This document shows, piece after piece, positions 1-11,636 of a stretch of 64,000 nucleotides of DNA. The notes below the pieces were generated by a model, which worked only from the letters and a program-made list of their open reading frames with translations, did no database searches and was not told the origin of the DNA. Position 1 is the stretch's first letter. Every line of letters starts with the position of its first letter. This stretch comes from Toxotes chatareus (Eukaryota; Chordata; Actinopteri; Toxotidae). Made by a program: the position numbers and the translations under genes. The stretch covers positions 11,374,706 to 11,438,705 of the forward strand of contig CM028905.1 of NCBI GenBank assembly GCA_016801885.1, given 5' to 3'.

Positions 1-1585
1 TTGTTTCTTTCATGAATTTACATCCTGCCTTTCTATTTAGAATTGAAGCCTGGTTGATGTTGTGTCTGGTGTTTGTCATTAGCAGAATCTACATTGATGA
101 ATGCAGTCAGTGTGGCGGTGCCTGAGAGTCTGTCAGGACTATAACTGAACGAAGCCACGTGCCGGGCTGTGCAAGTGTGTGAGTGCATCTCTCTGTGTGT
201 GTGTGTCTTTGAGGCAAATTTAGCTCCTTGTGACTGGTCTGTTAGAAATCCATAAAAAGCCCAGAATCTCTTTATGGGTTGGATGCAAAGAAAACGTGAC
301 TCATCTGGGTCATCAGGGGTCATGCTGCCCCCAACAAACTCACACACACACACATACACACATCTGAAAGCCTTTTTCCCCAAACACAGGGGAAGATTGT
401 TGACTGAAGTGTCTAAAGCAGAATGTTTCTGTGCATAAATTCTCTGGTGACAAGTCCACAAATATATATACACCATGTAATATTGGTAATGAATATGTCA
501 GATCATAGATATATTGAACTACAGATTTACATTTTTAGTTCTCTAATAAAACATGAAAAACAAGTATTTGCCTACTATAGAGATATCTTGAGACCTCTCA
601 TTAGGAAATTAAAACTTTCTGACAGTAGTCACAGATCATATTTGCAAAATGAATGTAGCTGTTACACATATTTTACCCTTGTATACACATGTATGTGTAT
701 ACACATATATACACATACATGACTGAATTACCACAGTGGTCAGAATCTGGTCATTGCCAGTGGTCTGTGGTCATTACTCCAGATATCCTCTAAACAACTC
801 ATGCTAAGTGTCAGAGAAACCTGCTTCTCAATGAAAAGGAAATCAGTTCAGTTTTAAACAATAATCAAAATTTAGACAGGGGAAATTTAAAAAAAAAAAA
901 CATTGCCTCCATCCAACCACCCTCTGACCCATTTTTTTTAAATCTTTGCACTTAAGCAAGACACAAATAGCAACCAGTTTTACCACAAAGCCGTCCAGTG
1001 GACAGTCTTTGTGTTTATGTAACTCTCCCTGCGTCTGCCCCAAATCCTCAAAAATGGGTTCTTCATCATATTATTCAGTTTAATACAAACTGAAATTCTT
1101 GTTCCAGATAATAAATATCTGCCTAATTATTCATTGCTTCTAAATGTGTCTTTACCCAGAAATTTGGTCAGTATGGTCTTTGCTGGAAGTCATGTCTGCC
1201 TAAAGTTTCCTGGTGGGATTTGAATCTCAGTTTACTTGAACTCTAGTCTCACAGTTCAGTAGCCTTCAGAATAAAATCTGTGAAATATCAAACAGGTTTA
1301 AAGTGTCTGAGAGATTTTAAAAGTGTAATTAACAACAGAGAAATTCATCCAACAGAGGGAGTTTGTTGACCCAAATGACTCATGTGTTTCCCTTCCATTA
1401 AAGCAAGCTTCCCCACCCAAGTATACCAATCCCCATGTTGCTTTGACAACTAAACAAGGTGATGATTGATTTCAAACTGGATATGAGCCTAAAACCTCTT
1501 TTGAGGTTTGAGGCGATATTAGCCTGTCCTTATAACATCGGTTCAAATGTGTTTACTGTGTGACACACTGGTCCATCACATTTAA
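1..1585. other. Intergenic, no gene recognised
   Basis: AT-rich non-coding sequence with short (CA)n/(TG)n tracts near 195-210 and 340-360 and an ATAC-rich stretch near 680-718. The open frames here are short, have low-complexity content and match no family I know. No splice-linked coding exon could be supported. Confidence 0.6.
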
Positions 1586-1589
1586 CGGT

Positions 1590-2580
1590 TCTTTTTCGGG
1601 GACCTGTGATCCTAGATATTCAATATTTATCACTTACATCTGGCATTGTCCCCACTAGCTTTAAGACTGCTGCCGTTTAACCTTTACTTAAGAAACCACA
1701 CCTTGATCCTGTTTGTTCCCAGAGTTAAGAAGAAGTCAGATGGCTGCAGAGCCTTTTCCTATCATGCCCCCTGTGGTTCCAAACCTCTCTGCCAACATCA
1801 GACTGTCTGACTCCACTGAGGCCTTTAAATTCAAACTTAAAACTCATCCTTGAACTTTCAGTCAGTGACTTATACTTTGATTACTTCAGGCCTGATACTG
1901 GTTACCATTCTCCTGCCAGCAGCTTGTTCTTAGTCTCAATAATCCATTAAACCGAGTACATACAATATGGTCTGTTGTCCTGCCAGCAGGATTACTTTAA
2001 ACTTTCTGACAGCTAGTGCATCCCTCTAACCCTCTGTTTGTTCCCTCAAGCACATGAGCGTCTGTGCTGTGTGCCTCTCTCTCTTTCTCTTTCTCCTCCC
2101 TGTCCTCTCTTTTCGCTCAGGCTCGCTGACCATTGGCCATCCTGGGACTTCCCAGCCTCATTCTAAATGTTTTGGATCTGGGTCTTTGTCCTCCTTGATT
2201 TTCTCTCCTTCTGTGTGTTTGTTTCCTACTTTGTGGTCTGTCCAACTGTGGTCAACAGTGCCCTGCCTGGAAGTTGCTTGATATCATCCCACATCATATT
2301 CCTCATTAATGTTTGCGATGTATAATCTTGCCCTCGTGATTGACTGTGCTGTAAATCTTCTTTGTTGTTGTGTTCTGCACACAAAATCTATTGCATGTCT
2401 GTTTGTCTGGGATCCTTCCTCCTGAGGTTTCCTCCATTTATTCCCCTTACAGGGTTTTGGGGGAGTTTATCCTATTTGAGGGTCTAAGGACACAAAGTGT
2501 TGCAGTGCTCTACAGACTGTTAAACATCTTGAGGTAAGTTTGTGATTGTGGGGTATATAAACAAAACTTGTACTGTACAT
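1590..2580 (+). mobile_element. Decayed L2-type non-LTR retrotransposon (internally deleted)
   Basis: Around 1640-1710 the translation, with breaks, resembles the reverse-transcriptase stretch common to fish L2/Rex-type LINEs (pattern VP-TSFKTAAV followed by LLKK-HLDP). From about 1740 it passes directly to a C-terminal part of the same kind of ORF (WNNLP-like, then AFKFKLKTH). The stretch 2395-2580 has the typical fish L2 3' end: a 'tcctgaggtttcctcc' block, a 'gggttttgggggagttt' block, 'gggtctaaggacac', and a tail ending near 'aaacaaaacttgtactgta'. Most of the RT domain is missing and the frames are broken, so the copy is dead. The family assignment rests on remembered consensus motifs. Confidence 0.65.
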
Positions 2581-2640
2581 AAAGCCTGGGGTGAAAAGCT
2601 TCCTAAAGTGGTCCCGTGATCTCAGCTATGAGTTGTGTAC

Positions 2641-2658
2641 ACACACACACACACACAC
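2641..2658. repeat. (AC)n microsatellite
   Basis: About nine AC units. Confidence 0.9.
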
Positions 2659-2925
2659 TAGTAAACATGTGCAAAGCTTTCACATGCATATCAAATTATC
2701 TGCATGATGCACATTATAAGCTCTACAGAAGAAGGTCAAACCTGTCAAACCAACAGCTCCACAATATGTAGATTTCTGTTTTCACAAAGCATCATTCATT
2801 TTGGCAGATTTTCCCAAATTACAGGGGGTGACTGTGTTCACTTACAGTCAGTCATTTTTAGAAATGGCACATCTTGAAAAAATAAAAGAAAAAACTAAAC
2901 CTCCATCTCTTTTACACCCCCTGTG

Positions 2926-3060
2926 TTTCTGTTTTGTTTTCCCTTCATCTCCTGTTTTTTTTTTCACTCTCTCTCTCCCCCTTTTCTCCTTCTATTTCTT
3001 AGTCCTCTCTTTTTCTCTCTTCCCTCTTTCTCTGCCTCTGTTTTTCCTTTCTCTCTCCAT
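2926..3060. repeat. Pyrimidine-rich CT tract
   Basis: A long T/C-rich stretch with almost no purines on the + strand. It lies about 150 bases before the probable first exon of the 262-aa gene. With the GA run at 3158-3188 it forms an opposed CT/GA pair that could fold or open, but this may be simple low complexity. Confidence 0.7.
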
Positions 3061-3157
3061 CAATACAGTCAGCCAATGACAGTGCTGGGGCTGAGGAAAT
3101 GGATGGTGTGTCTATTTTTAGAACCAGGGAAGGAGGGCAAACCAAAAGTAAGAGAGC

Positions 3158-3188
3158 AGGAGAGAGAGAGGGAGAGAGAGAGAGAGAG
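3158..3188. repeat. (GA)n purine tract near a promoter
   Basis: A GA-repeat run directly before the predicted 5' exon of the next gene. GA tracts of this kind are common in vertebrate promoters. No TATA box was seen. Confidence 0.6.
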
Positions 3189-3234
3189 TGAGGGGGGGAG
3201 GAGGAGGATGGATGTGTGGAAAAGATAAATCTGC

Positions 3235-3427
3235 ATTCTGCCACTGCCTCTGGTCAGAGACAGTTGGAGCTACAGAGTGTGCTTAAGGAGAAGCAGCATC
3301 ACTGGCCGGAGACACAGCATCATAAATAAAAAACACATCCAGTCGCACAAAGCCTGCAGACTGATATCTGAGATTGCGAGAGCAAGAGAAAAGGGGAAAG
3401 GACTCAACAAAGACCATCTGTGTGCAG
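3235..3427 (+). other. Predicted 5' non-coding exon of the 262-aa gene
   Basis: The exon ends at a good donor (tgtgcag|gtgagt after 3427) and would join the acceptor ctttcag at 4487. In the spliced message the reading frame of the ATG at 4490 runs back open through this exon to a TAA at 3226, but it holds no in-frame ATG. This supports 4490 as the start and 3235-3427 as leader. The 5' limit is a guess. Confidence 0.5.
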
Positions 3428-4489
3428 GTGAGTGTGAAAGCAAATTGTGCAGAAAACCCTTACATAATTACTGATAATGCACGAGGTGAATATATATAGA
3501 GTGCCTGTTCTGTGCTTTGAGCCCGGAGCTGCTGTAGTGGAACCATTTTTAGCTGTTGTATACTGAAGGTGTGGTCTAAATATAGTAATGGTTACACCTT
3601 GGAAGAAAAGGGGAGAGGCTGGTATTTTGGTTTGGCTTGCACTATTTTTGGCACGGGGGCTGAGACAAAAATATATTGTGGGCGACATTCAGGGTTATGA
3701 CAATTTGGGGTTACATAAGAAAATATAGGCTGACACATTCTGTGGCTTTACATGACTGAGGTGGCATTTAAAATAGTCATCTATTTATGGTGCCTCTCAC
3801 TGCTCCTTGCTTGGATTGTTTGTATTTTGGGCTGTTTACACTGCCACTCCAAAGTAAGCAGGGAATGGTGTCTGAAATGGGGAAGAGGAGAGTCAGGAGG
3901 AAGAGAGGAAAGCTCACATATAAATTAAATCTGATTGATACAGTATAAGAGCCAAAATAGATTGTGTTTGTGTTTCTAAATGCTTCAGGCAACTAACAGT
4001 TATTCATCATGAGATCAATGTTCTGATGTAACTGCAAAATGACACAGTTGAAAAAACACAAACGTGAAGCACTCTCAAAAACAACCACGATGCTTCAAAA
4101 AAAGAATTGTTTTCATTTCTGACTTGGATGAACAATAGAGTGAATGAATATTTTGTAACAACCATAATTGTAAGTCTCAGAAATGCGTGTGACTCAGTGA
4201 TGTCTCATGATGTTTTCTTGGATGGATGGCTCACAGATGTGGTAATATAAATTGTTTCCTAATATGAATTCAGTCTCAATACTAAGATTATCAGCCAGTC
4301 ATTGTCCACTGCTACGTCTAAATCCAGGATTGGTGTTTAAATCTGTTTTTGCAACAAACTGGCCAAAAGAGTGAATTTACAGTAAAACCCAAAACAAATC
4401 AATGATCCTGACACTTCACGCTTCCCAACCCTCGGACAGATGTTTTGGTCATAAACATGACTTCTTTCCTCCTTGTCTTTCTTTCAGCT

Positions 4490-5278
4490 ATGCGACCCCG
4501 GTCCAGACTGCTGTCCAAGAGAAGACTCCTGCTGCCCACAATCAGAGAGGGCACAGAGGAGACAGTGAGAGATCTGAATGAGGCCAACATGCTTCACATC
4601 CCCGCCCGCAGCCAGTCTGTGTCCTCAGAGGACTACCTCCTCTCCATCTGCCACCTGGCCCACCCCACCTTCCCCACCAGAGATGTTTCCCCTGACAACA
4701 TCCACACGCGGCAGTTGGATGCTGTGCACCATAGGCTAAGGCTGTCACGGCACAGTGGGACTACATCAGCCACCTTTGAAAACGCCACAGAGGAGGCACA
4801 AGCCATCAATGTACAGCAAGGAGAAGAGAAAGAATTGAGTGGCAAGCTGATGTTTGGAAACTCTGACCCTCTGGAGTATCTTTATGGACACCAGGACAAC
4901 CTCTCAGGGGGTATGAGGAAGGTGTTTGTCGAGGGAAGGTTTATAAGGCAACATAGGAGTGTATGGGAGGGCCAGGGTCGGTCCAGAGCACACAGCATCC
5001 CCCACTCTTCAAGTCTAGATCTCCCACGCCAGCGCAAGAGCAGCTGCCCTGAGTTACACACCAGCACTGACACTTCAGCACCAAATTTCTCTCCGAAACA
5101 CAGCTTATCCAGGTTGGAGGCCAGGAGAGGGAGCCCAGCTGTAAGAGGAGCAGAGGGGGAGGGACAGAGTCCAACCATCAAACAATCCCTCATCTCCCAG
5201 TGGATCTCTGACTGCAGGTCAGCATGGAGGGAGGCACGCGTACGAGCCTGTATGCTGCCTGCCATCGCTGAGATATAG
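4490..5278 (+). CDS. Unrecognised 262-aa basic Ser/Arg-rich protein
   Basis: The whole coding region lies in one exon that starts two bases after a strong acceptor (ctttctttcag, 4487). The ATG at 4490 is the first in-frame ATG of the spliced message. The N-terminus is very basic (MRPRSRLLSKRRLLLP). It is followed by an acidic piece (REGTEETVRDLNEANM), then a region around SQSVSSEDYLLSICHL that looks like a folded or conserved core. The second half is rich in Ser, Arg and His, looks disordered, and ends in SLISQWISDCRSAWREAR and MLPAIAEI. No signal peptide, membrane segment or zinc-binding Cys pattern is visible. It is too long and has too clean splice context to be a chance ORF, but I cannot name the family. 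Location by composition alone would be nuclear or cytosolic, which is inference. Confidence 0.7.
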   Translation: MRPRSRLLSKRRLLLPTIREGTEETVRDLNEANMLHIPARSQSVSSEDYLLSICHLAHPTFPTRDVSPDNIHTRQLDAVHHRLRLSRHSGTTSATFENATEEAQAINVQQGEEKELSGKLMFGNSDPLEYLYGHQDNLSGGMRKVFVEGRFIRQHRSVWEGQGRSRAHSIPHSSSLDLPRQRKSSCPELHTSTDTSAPNFSPKHSLSRLEARRGSPAVRGAEGEGQSPTIKQSLISQWISDCRSAWREARVRACMLPAIAEI

Positions 5279-5318
5279 GGCCGCAAATGGACAGACATTC
5301 TGACACAAGACATTCCAC

Positions 5319-5324
5319 AATAAA
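5319..5324 (+). terminator. Polyadenylation signal of the 262-aa gene
   Basis: AATAAA 41 bases after the stop codon. A second candidate lies near 5608 (gaataaataaa). Either could be used. Confidence 0.5.
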
Positions 5325-6860
5325 GTATCTTGGTCTTTTCTGTCAGTGCATGAGACACTGACATTAGGAGATATTTAGAAGTGTATTATGCAGACATATA
5401 ACGGGGATACAATTAAATACCCCGTTGAAATCACACAGAGGCAAGTAAATATTGTCATGATTGTCCATCTGTAATGTTCTTTTACTGTCATTATTTGCTG
5501 TTGCAACCCTCCTACTCTAGATGTATGCTGGTGATCATACAAAATCATAAGAAAGGACAAATCTGCAAAATCCTTTTATACCTCTCTGTGTGTTGTGAAC
5601 CACGTATGAATAAATAAACCAATCTTTTGATACTCTAAACCAAACTGTGTGATCAGTGTTTTTCTTCGAGCTACGATCTGTGTTTTCATGCATGTGAAAA
5701 CCCTTCGAAAATGAACTCCACTCTTGGCTCTGCTGGTGCCAGGCGCTGGAGTTTCTATGGTAACTGTCGTGGGATCCTGCGCTGGTAAACACAAGTGTGG
5801 AGAAACACAGGCTGAGGGAAGATGACACCGCTGAACCAAAACACACAAGATGCAGGTCATCTGTCGTTTCACTGTTAGAGCAGATTCACCTGTGTGTCAC
5901 AAGAGAAAGCAGGAAATCTGCAGGTGTGATAATGACCTGACTAGAGCTGTTGCTGATTCAAATGATTACATTTCAGTTTTACAAACAAAAGACTTTAAAT
6001 TTAAATGTCTTGAACAAACGTTATCTGCTATGATCAATGAAGGGTTGGTGTGGGTTTTGCCAACAAACAATAAACAACACCAAGTCTTGGATGTTGTCTT
6101 AAATCTGAAACACTAGAGGGCAGGATTACATCATCCATCCCTCATAAAAATGTTTTGCATAACCAGCCCATTACATATTTCATAAATCTCCCGTAAGCAG
6201 TTCAAGCCCCTGCAGTACTCATGATATTGAAGTAGCTCTGAGTGTGACATGATTTTCAACCTGACAGTTGAGGATTTAAGGATCAGAGGCCTAGTCCCAA
6301 CAACAAAATCTGTCCTGGCACCCACTTGTTCTGGGCCTCCCTTCTTTCTATTTGTAATTGTGGTGTAGGGAAGGAAACAGCAGAACATTTTTTTTCAAAA
6401 CTGTCACGTTGTCAGAGGTCATGGGTAAAGGGTCAGTTCACCCAGATAACAAAAACAAAGCATAAGACAACACAATTGAGCACTCACCTTAGTTTTATCA
6501 TTATCAGTCTCATGCAGAGTAACAGGGACACTGTTTCTGGAATGTGATGCTGTTGTTTAATCACTAATCAAATTATTTTTTTCAGTACTGTGAGCACCCT
6601 AAAAAAATTAATTTCACCTTCATTGCTTTGGGGTGGAGAAATCATAGAATGACAAAACCTGATTGATCCAAAAAATCTCCAGAACTAAGTACATGATTCA
6701 GCACCACTACAGTAGGTGGTAAAATATGTTACCTGTAATTGGATGAATTGACCATTTAAGATCAAACATAATCCTACCAAAAGCAAAATTATCTTTTCGG
6801 TAACTTGATGCTAAACATGAACAACTTCACACAATAACATAGAGGACAAAAATTATTCCA

Positions 6861-6901
6861 TTCCAACGAAGTGGACGATCAAAATGTCCACCTCGTCGGA
6901 A
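6861..6901. repeat. 16-bp inverted repeat (hairpin) with 9-base loop
   Basis: The left arm (6861-6876, ttccaacgaagtggac) and right arm (6886-6901, gtccacctcgtcggaa) pair at 14 of 16 positions. The two exceptions are A-C on the + strand and G-U on the - strand, so a minus-strand RNA would pair along the full stem. It could be the core of a small inverted-repeat transposon or a structured RNA. No flanking target duplication was found. Confidence 0.6.
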
Positions 6902-8572
6902 AAGTGCGCTTAAAAAAATTCTGTTCTGCGTTTCAGAGATTTGAACTTGCAGTGACATGGTAATGGGCGATGTGTCATTGATTTATGTGTAGCTCAAGTG
7001 TAGTTAGGCTAAACTGAGGTTCATTCGCTCCAAAAAAAAAAAAAGAACACAATGCCCTTTTTAGTTGAACAGCTTAAATAATGTTTCGCATTTATTACAA
7101 CTTGGGATAAAAAAAAATAAAAAAAACCAAGGTGAACAGTAAATTAAATAACCAAACTGTACCTTAAGTACGTAACCATCCATTAGAGCTCACAGACTTC
7201 CTTCCTGGCTTCCGTTTTGGCTCACAGTACTTGAAGTATGTGCAGCAGGGGATTATTACTGACATTTTGGGTGATCTCACTTTGGTTTAGTTAATACTGG
7301 CTAAATAGTTGGCTTGTTAATGGATTGATTGACTGACCAGACAGGTTCCTCACCTCGTCAGACTTTATTCGAAACCCACGTGTTGCCATGCTCTCAAGTC
7401 TCAGCAGCTGAATTGGTAGCACAAACACTGGTGGCCTAAACAAAGAAACAAGAACCAAGTTGTAGGGGATTAATACCAGAATCGTCTTATAAAACAATTA
7501 ATGAGAATATTATTAGTGAACACAGACACATGGACATGAAGTGGAAGAAACGCTGGAACAAACGAGGGGGGACTAAACGCAGATGGTTCCAGTAAAAGAA
7601 AACCACCTTCACTGTCACAGGAAAAGTCTCAAAGTCTCTTGTGCAGTCATATTGACTCAACTCTGTGTTTCTTTTCACACTTACCTCAGCACAGACAAAG
7701 GAAAGGCAAGACCTATGGTTACCAACCTGGTAGGCAGTCAAAACGGTATGTATGTAGACTCCACTTACGGTTGTTCGGGTTATTTTTGTTACTGCCCTAC
7801 CCATGAGGTTTAAACACATAAAACACACATACTAAATACATGCATTTGTAAAACATCATTACATCTTATCTTTAGTCATACTGTCTTTGAGAGCAACTTG
7901 AAAACTGAATAATGTGGGACGCAAATGAGGAATAATCTCAACCGTGTGGTCGAGAGAAACAACCACACTTAGGAACCACACAAAGTGCAAGAATATTAAA
8001 TGAAACCAATGTGTGGCCTTTTAACCTTCAGCATAAACTCATCAGCACTACAAAACTGCTCTCTTTGTATAGCAGAATCCAGCAGCAACAGGTCGCTTAC
8101 AATGCAAAGTTATTAATGTATGAAGAGACTCCACAGTCTTACCTTCTAAAGTATAAAATAATATAAAGGCTATTCCCACTTTGGGTAGACATTGACCAGC
8201 CAGACTTTGTGTGCAACAGCAGTCTGTGACCGGAACTTTTTTTTTGGCTTGAGACATTTTCCTGCAAAAGCAGTGGCTGTTCCAGGCCTCTATTATTATT
8301 GTCTATTGTTAACATGAGCTGTTAGCCCTTCTACCGGGGAGTAATTTCCCTTCTAAACTATACGCTTAAAGGGGAAAAAAGTCAGTAAACACTCATTTGA
8401 ATAGCAGAACTTATTTTTTTTTTCACTTTCCAATCCTCGTTGATCATCCCACGCTTAACTAGTGTGTATAAAGAAGTTTAACAACCTCGGCCAACTACAG
8501 CAATAAAATGCTGCTTTACAAATTCAGCATCAGTATTTACAGTCTAATAATACAGTAGGCATGTCATGCCCT

Positions 8573-8597
8573 TCTCTCTCTCTCTCTCTCTCTCTCC
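8573..8597. repeat. (TC)n microsatellite
   Basis: A run of CT dinucleotides, followed at 8640-8710 by a TATA/GTAT-rich tract. Confidence 0.9.
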
Positions 8598-9739
8598 CTG
8601 AACTTCCTGTCTGTTTCTCTACTAAGTCTCTTAAATAAAAGCAATATATATATGTATAGTATATACAGTATATACACATACTGTATACACTGTATATACA
8701 ATATGTGTGTGTATTTATATATCCATTCACTTCTTTTTTTATTATCATATTTTGTCTGCTTATTATGCTTTACTTTTTAAACTTTTTTTTTTTTAACTGA
8801 AATGAGAAGTGCAACTACACCAGGCTTTGTCACAAAGTCTGCAGGAAGAGGCTCTGCTGACGTTATTAGTTCCTGTCGGTTCAGTCACATACATGGTCAC
8901 ACTTTGTGGTATTTGATTTGGTGAAAAAAATGCGCCGCTTCACAAAAAGGAAATATTAATTATTTGAGATGATCATAGTTGGTAATCCCCCTCACAAACC
9001 CACAGCCACTTTCACCCCATCTAAAGACAATAAGCCAAATAGAAGAAAAAACAACTATTTTCCATGAACCACACTAGTAATCATATACGTCCTGGACTGC
9101 AGTCGCCCCTTTTTGTTCCCATGTCAGTGAGTGATTGACGGAGCAAGCTGTACTTTACTGATGTGAGCTCGTGCACTCTCCAGTCCTCAACAAGTAAAAT
9201 CCATGAAATATTAAGCTGAAAGGATGTATGAAAAATTCAAGCTTGCTAAGTGCAGTCTGTCTGTCAGAATGAAGAGTGCATCAGAGGTGGCAGCATTATG
9301 CTGTTCTTTTCTGTGCTGCCAATGTCGTGTGATTTCTAAATCCCCAGATAAGTCAACCAGAGAACGTCTTGATTAATGACTCACATTTTTTTGTGTGTTG
9401 TAATAGGATTTAAAATGTTTGTAAAATGTCCTTTGTGAATGTTTTATTGATGAGTCACTCCTGCTGACCACCTGACCATTGTTGTTTGGTCTGTTCCATG
9501 TGCAGCAATACATGAAAGTCCCTTTCACTGTCCTTTTCCTTGTCAGGGAAGACCCCTGTGTCTAAAATTAGCACAGCTCGGCTCTGACAGAAATCGAAAG
9601 AATTTGGAAATCTGAGGTTTAACACTTCAGAACTGTATATCTCTAAATATGATTTTTAAGATACACAGAATGATTAAATGCTCCTCCATGCTCACAAAAC
9701 CTTTAACTCACTGGATAACCTTAAAATGCACCGTCGCTT

Positions 9740-9960
9740 TACGGGTTGATTCATCCAGATTACAAACACATTTTCACACATAGCAGTAGTTTCTATACAG
9801 TTTTGATTTAAGTTGCCCTGGTTTTGAGATAACAATTGCTGACTCAGAGATAGTTAATATGACTTCGCACCAAAGCAGATAGCAATCTCAAAACCTGGGC
9901 AAATAGAGCCGACACTTTCTATACAGCTAAAAACCACTATAGAGGGACTGTAAGTGATAA
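9740..9960. repeat. Dispersed fish repeat fragment (family not named)
   Basis: The order 'cgggttgattcatccagattac', 'cattttcacacatagcagtag', 'agttgccctggttttgagat' has the form of a common short teleost element that begins 'gttcacccaaattacaaa'. A shorter relative starts near 6428. Assignment is by memory of the motif only. Confidence 0.35.
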
Positions 9961-11398
9961 AATAACATGACAGTACAGCAATACAGAGATACTTCCAATG
10001 CCTACCAGTCTTTTTAATGACCACGTGTTTCCTAATGCACTTAATAGTTTAGTACATTACAAGAAAGTAGAATTTTCAGTATAATTTCTGTGTTCTTGAT
10101 ATTTCATCTTCCTTTTGTTTCATGCAGCCTTGTGGCCTAAACACATGAGAATATCCTAAATAGAAACGGAAAAAACTGCTGCAGTAGGATTTCACCTTGT
10201 CCAGGACTGTAAAAGAGGACATAAAACTGAAACTCACATTCAGACCAAGCTTTCTGCTGAAACCAAGCATTTCTTTACAAACCTGTGACCTTATAGGGGG
10301 GGCTACCATGTCAGATCTGTGTAATGGTGCTAATAACATCTAATATAGAATTTACTGAGGAAATAAAGATAAGAATCTATCTGATAAGAGTAATATTACT
10401 GATTTCTTCATACCACAACTGTCACAACAGAGCAGCTATCTTGCACCTACAGAGGAAGGAAAGGAAATTATGTCTTTATTTTTTCCGAGCGCTAGCGCAT
10501 TTGATTTTGTGCTTTACACCCAAAAGGTGTTAACCACAGTTGCACACATAGTACATCTGAGCCCCATCTTGCAAAGATCATCACCCACACTTTGTGTTGT
10601 CATATATACAGTAGTCCACAGACATTTAAACTACTATGTTTAAAAATACATCTGAAAACTTTTTTACAAAGTCGGTCAGAAACACAAGAATGGCACTTGA
10701 TGTATGGACACGTCAAATACTTTGGCGTTTTTTGTACATCATACTTTATTTTCCTGATTGTGGCAGAAAGGATATAACAACATGCCAAAGTAAAAGAGAT
10801 TTAACTTGCTAATATTTCTTATCACCAAGACACATTTTCAATTCAGGTTGTGTCTTTGCTCGATTGTTTTGTTTGTTTTTTAAATGAGATAACTGCATGA
10901 CCCCATGTGCTTATACACAATTACTATAGGCAACTACAACACAAATGTTATAGTTGTATTCATATATAGTTTTGGTGTGTTAATTTTTCAAATAGGTAGA
11001 AATGACAAATAGAAACACACGTGACCTAAAGGTCATCATTTCATACAGATTTTTTTTTTTGACAGGACCCGTTTGTTTGGATATTTGCCCTACATGGTAT
11101 CAAAATAAAGAAAATGTGCAAAATGTCCAAAAAGATTTGTTCATTAGTCACGACTATTTACACAAACAGTGCAAGTTTGATGTAAAAGTTTAATTGTATG
11201 TGCAGTTTTACAGGTCCAAAAAGTTACACTGATTTTTTTGCTTATATGGTATTTATTCTTGTATGTAATATCTAATGTATTTCTATAAAATAAAACTTGG
11301 TTAAATTATGACTGATATAACCAGAGAGAAAGGACAGTGGAATACAGAAGGGAGACTGAGTGTCTGGTTGTTGTTTTTTTTTCTTCTGTGGTTTTTGA

Positions 11399-11411
11399 AG
11401 TTTCGCTTTCC
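11399..11411 (+). promoter_or_regulatory. Interferon-stimulated response element (ISRE)
   Basis: agtttcgctttcc fits the ISRE core AGTTTCNNTTTC (GAAA-NN-GAAA on the other strand), bound by STAT1/STAT2/IRF9 or IRF factors. It lies about 70 bases before a TATA-like box and about 240 bases before the chemokine ATG, where CXCL9/10/11-type promoters carry theirs. Confidence 0.65.
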
Positions 11412-11417
11412 ACTTGC

Positions 11418-11429
11418 AAAAAATTCCCT
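11418..11429 (+). promoter_or_regulatory. kappaB-like site
   Basis: aaaaattccctt reads aagggaattttt on the minus strand, close to the NF-kappaB form GGGRNWYYCC. It sits 7 bases from the ISRE. The match is imperfect at the 3' half. Confidence 0.35.
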
Positions 11430-11466
11430 TCAGTGTAGGAAGGATGAGGTATGTGACTTAAGAACG

Positions 11467-11474
11467 TATTTAAG
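11467..11474 (+). promoter_or_regulatory. TATA-like box of the chemokine gene
   Basis: tatttaag, with transcription expected about 25-30 bases downstream. This would give a 5' leader of roughly 140 bases before the ATG at 11637. Confidence 0.5.
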
Positions 11475-11636
11475 GAGACCCCTCAGCCTCTACCCCTCAC
11501 AGTGCTTCTGTCAACACACTTTGCTTTCTTTGACACTAGTCTCTCACCTTAGCTGAACTTACTACAGATTCTGTCTGACATCTTTACCAAGATTTTGTCC
11601 AGCACACGTGTCATCTTGATCAAAGAAGAACCAACC

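Larger units (their letters stand above)
5630..11390. other. Gene-poor intergenic region with old repeat fragments
   Basis: No supported coding exon. Contents include repeat-like pieces starting 'cagttcacccagataacaaa' near 6432 and a similar 'gattcatccagattacaaac' near 9749, which look like two diverged copies of one dispersed fish element. There is also a hairpin at 6861-6901, a (TC)n run at 8573-8597, and an AT/GT-rich stretch at 8640-8720. All open frames are short and unlike known proteins. Confidence 0.5.

Noticed and set aside
33..476. 147-codon open frame on the minus strand at the window edge
   Set aside because: Content is CA/TG-repeat derived (His/Thr and Val/Cys runs), with no family resemblance and no splice or promoter support.
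3277..3474. Open frame through the leader exon as an N-terminal extension of the 262-aa protein
   Set aside because: It is in frame after splicing, but begins with GTG and has no ATG between the TAA at 3226 and the ATG at 4490.
4882..5364. 160-codon minus-strand frame opposite the 262-aa gene
   Set aside because: It is the antisense shadow of the plus-strand coding exon, which has better splice and polyA context.
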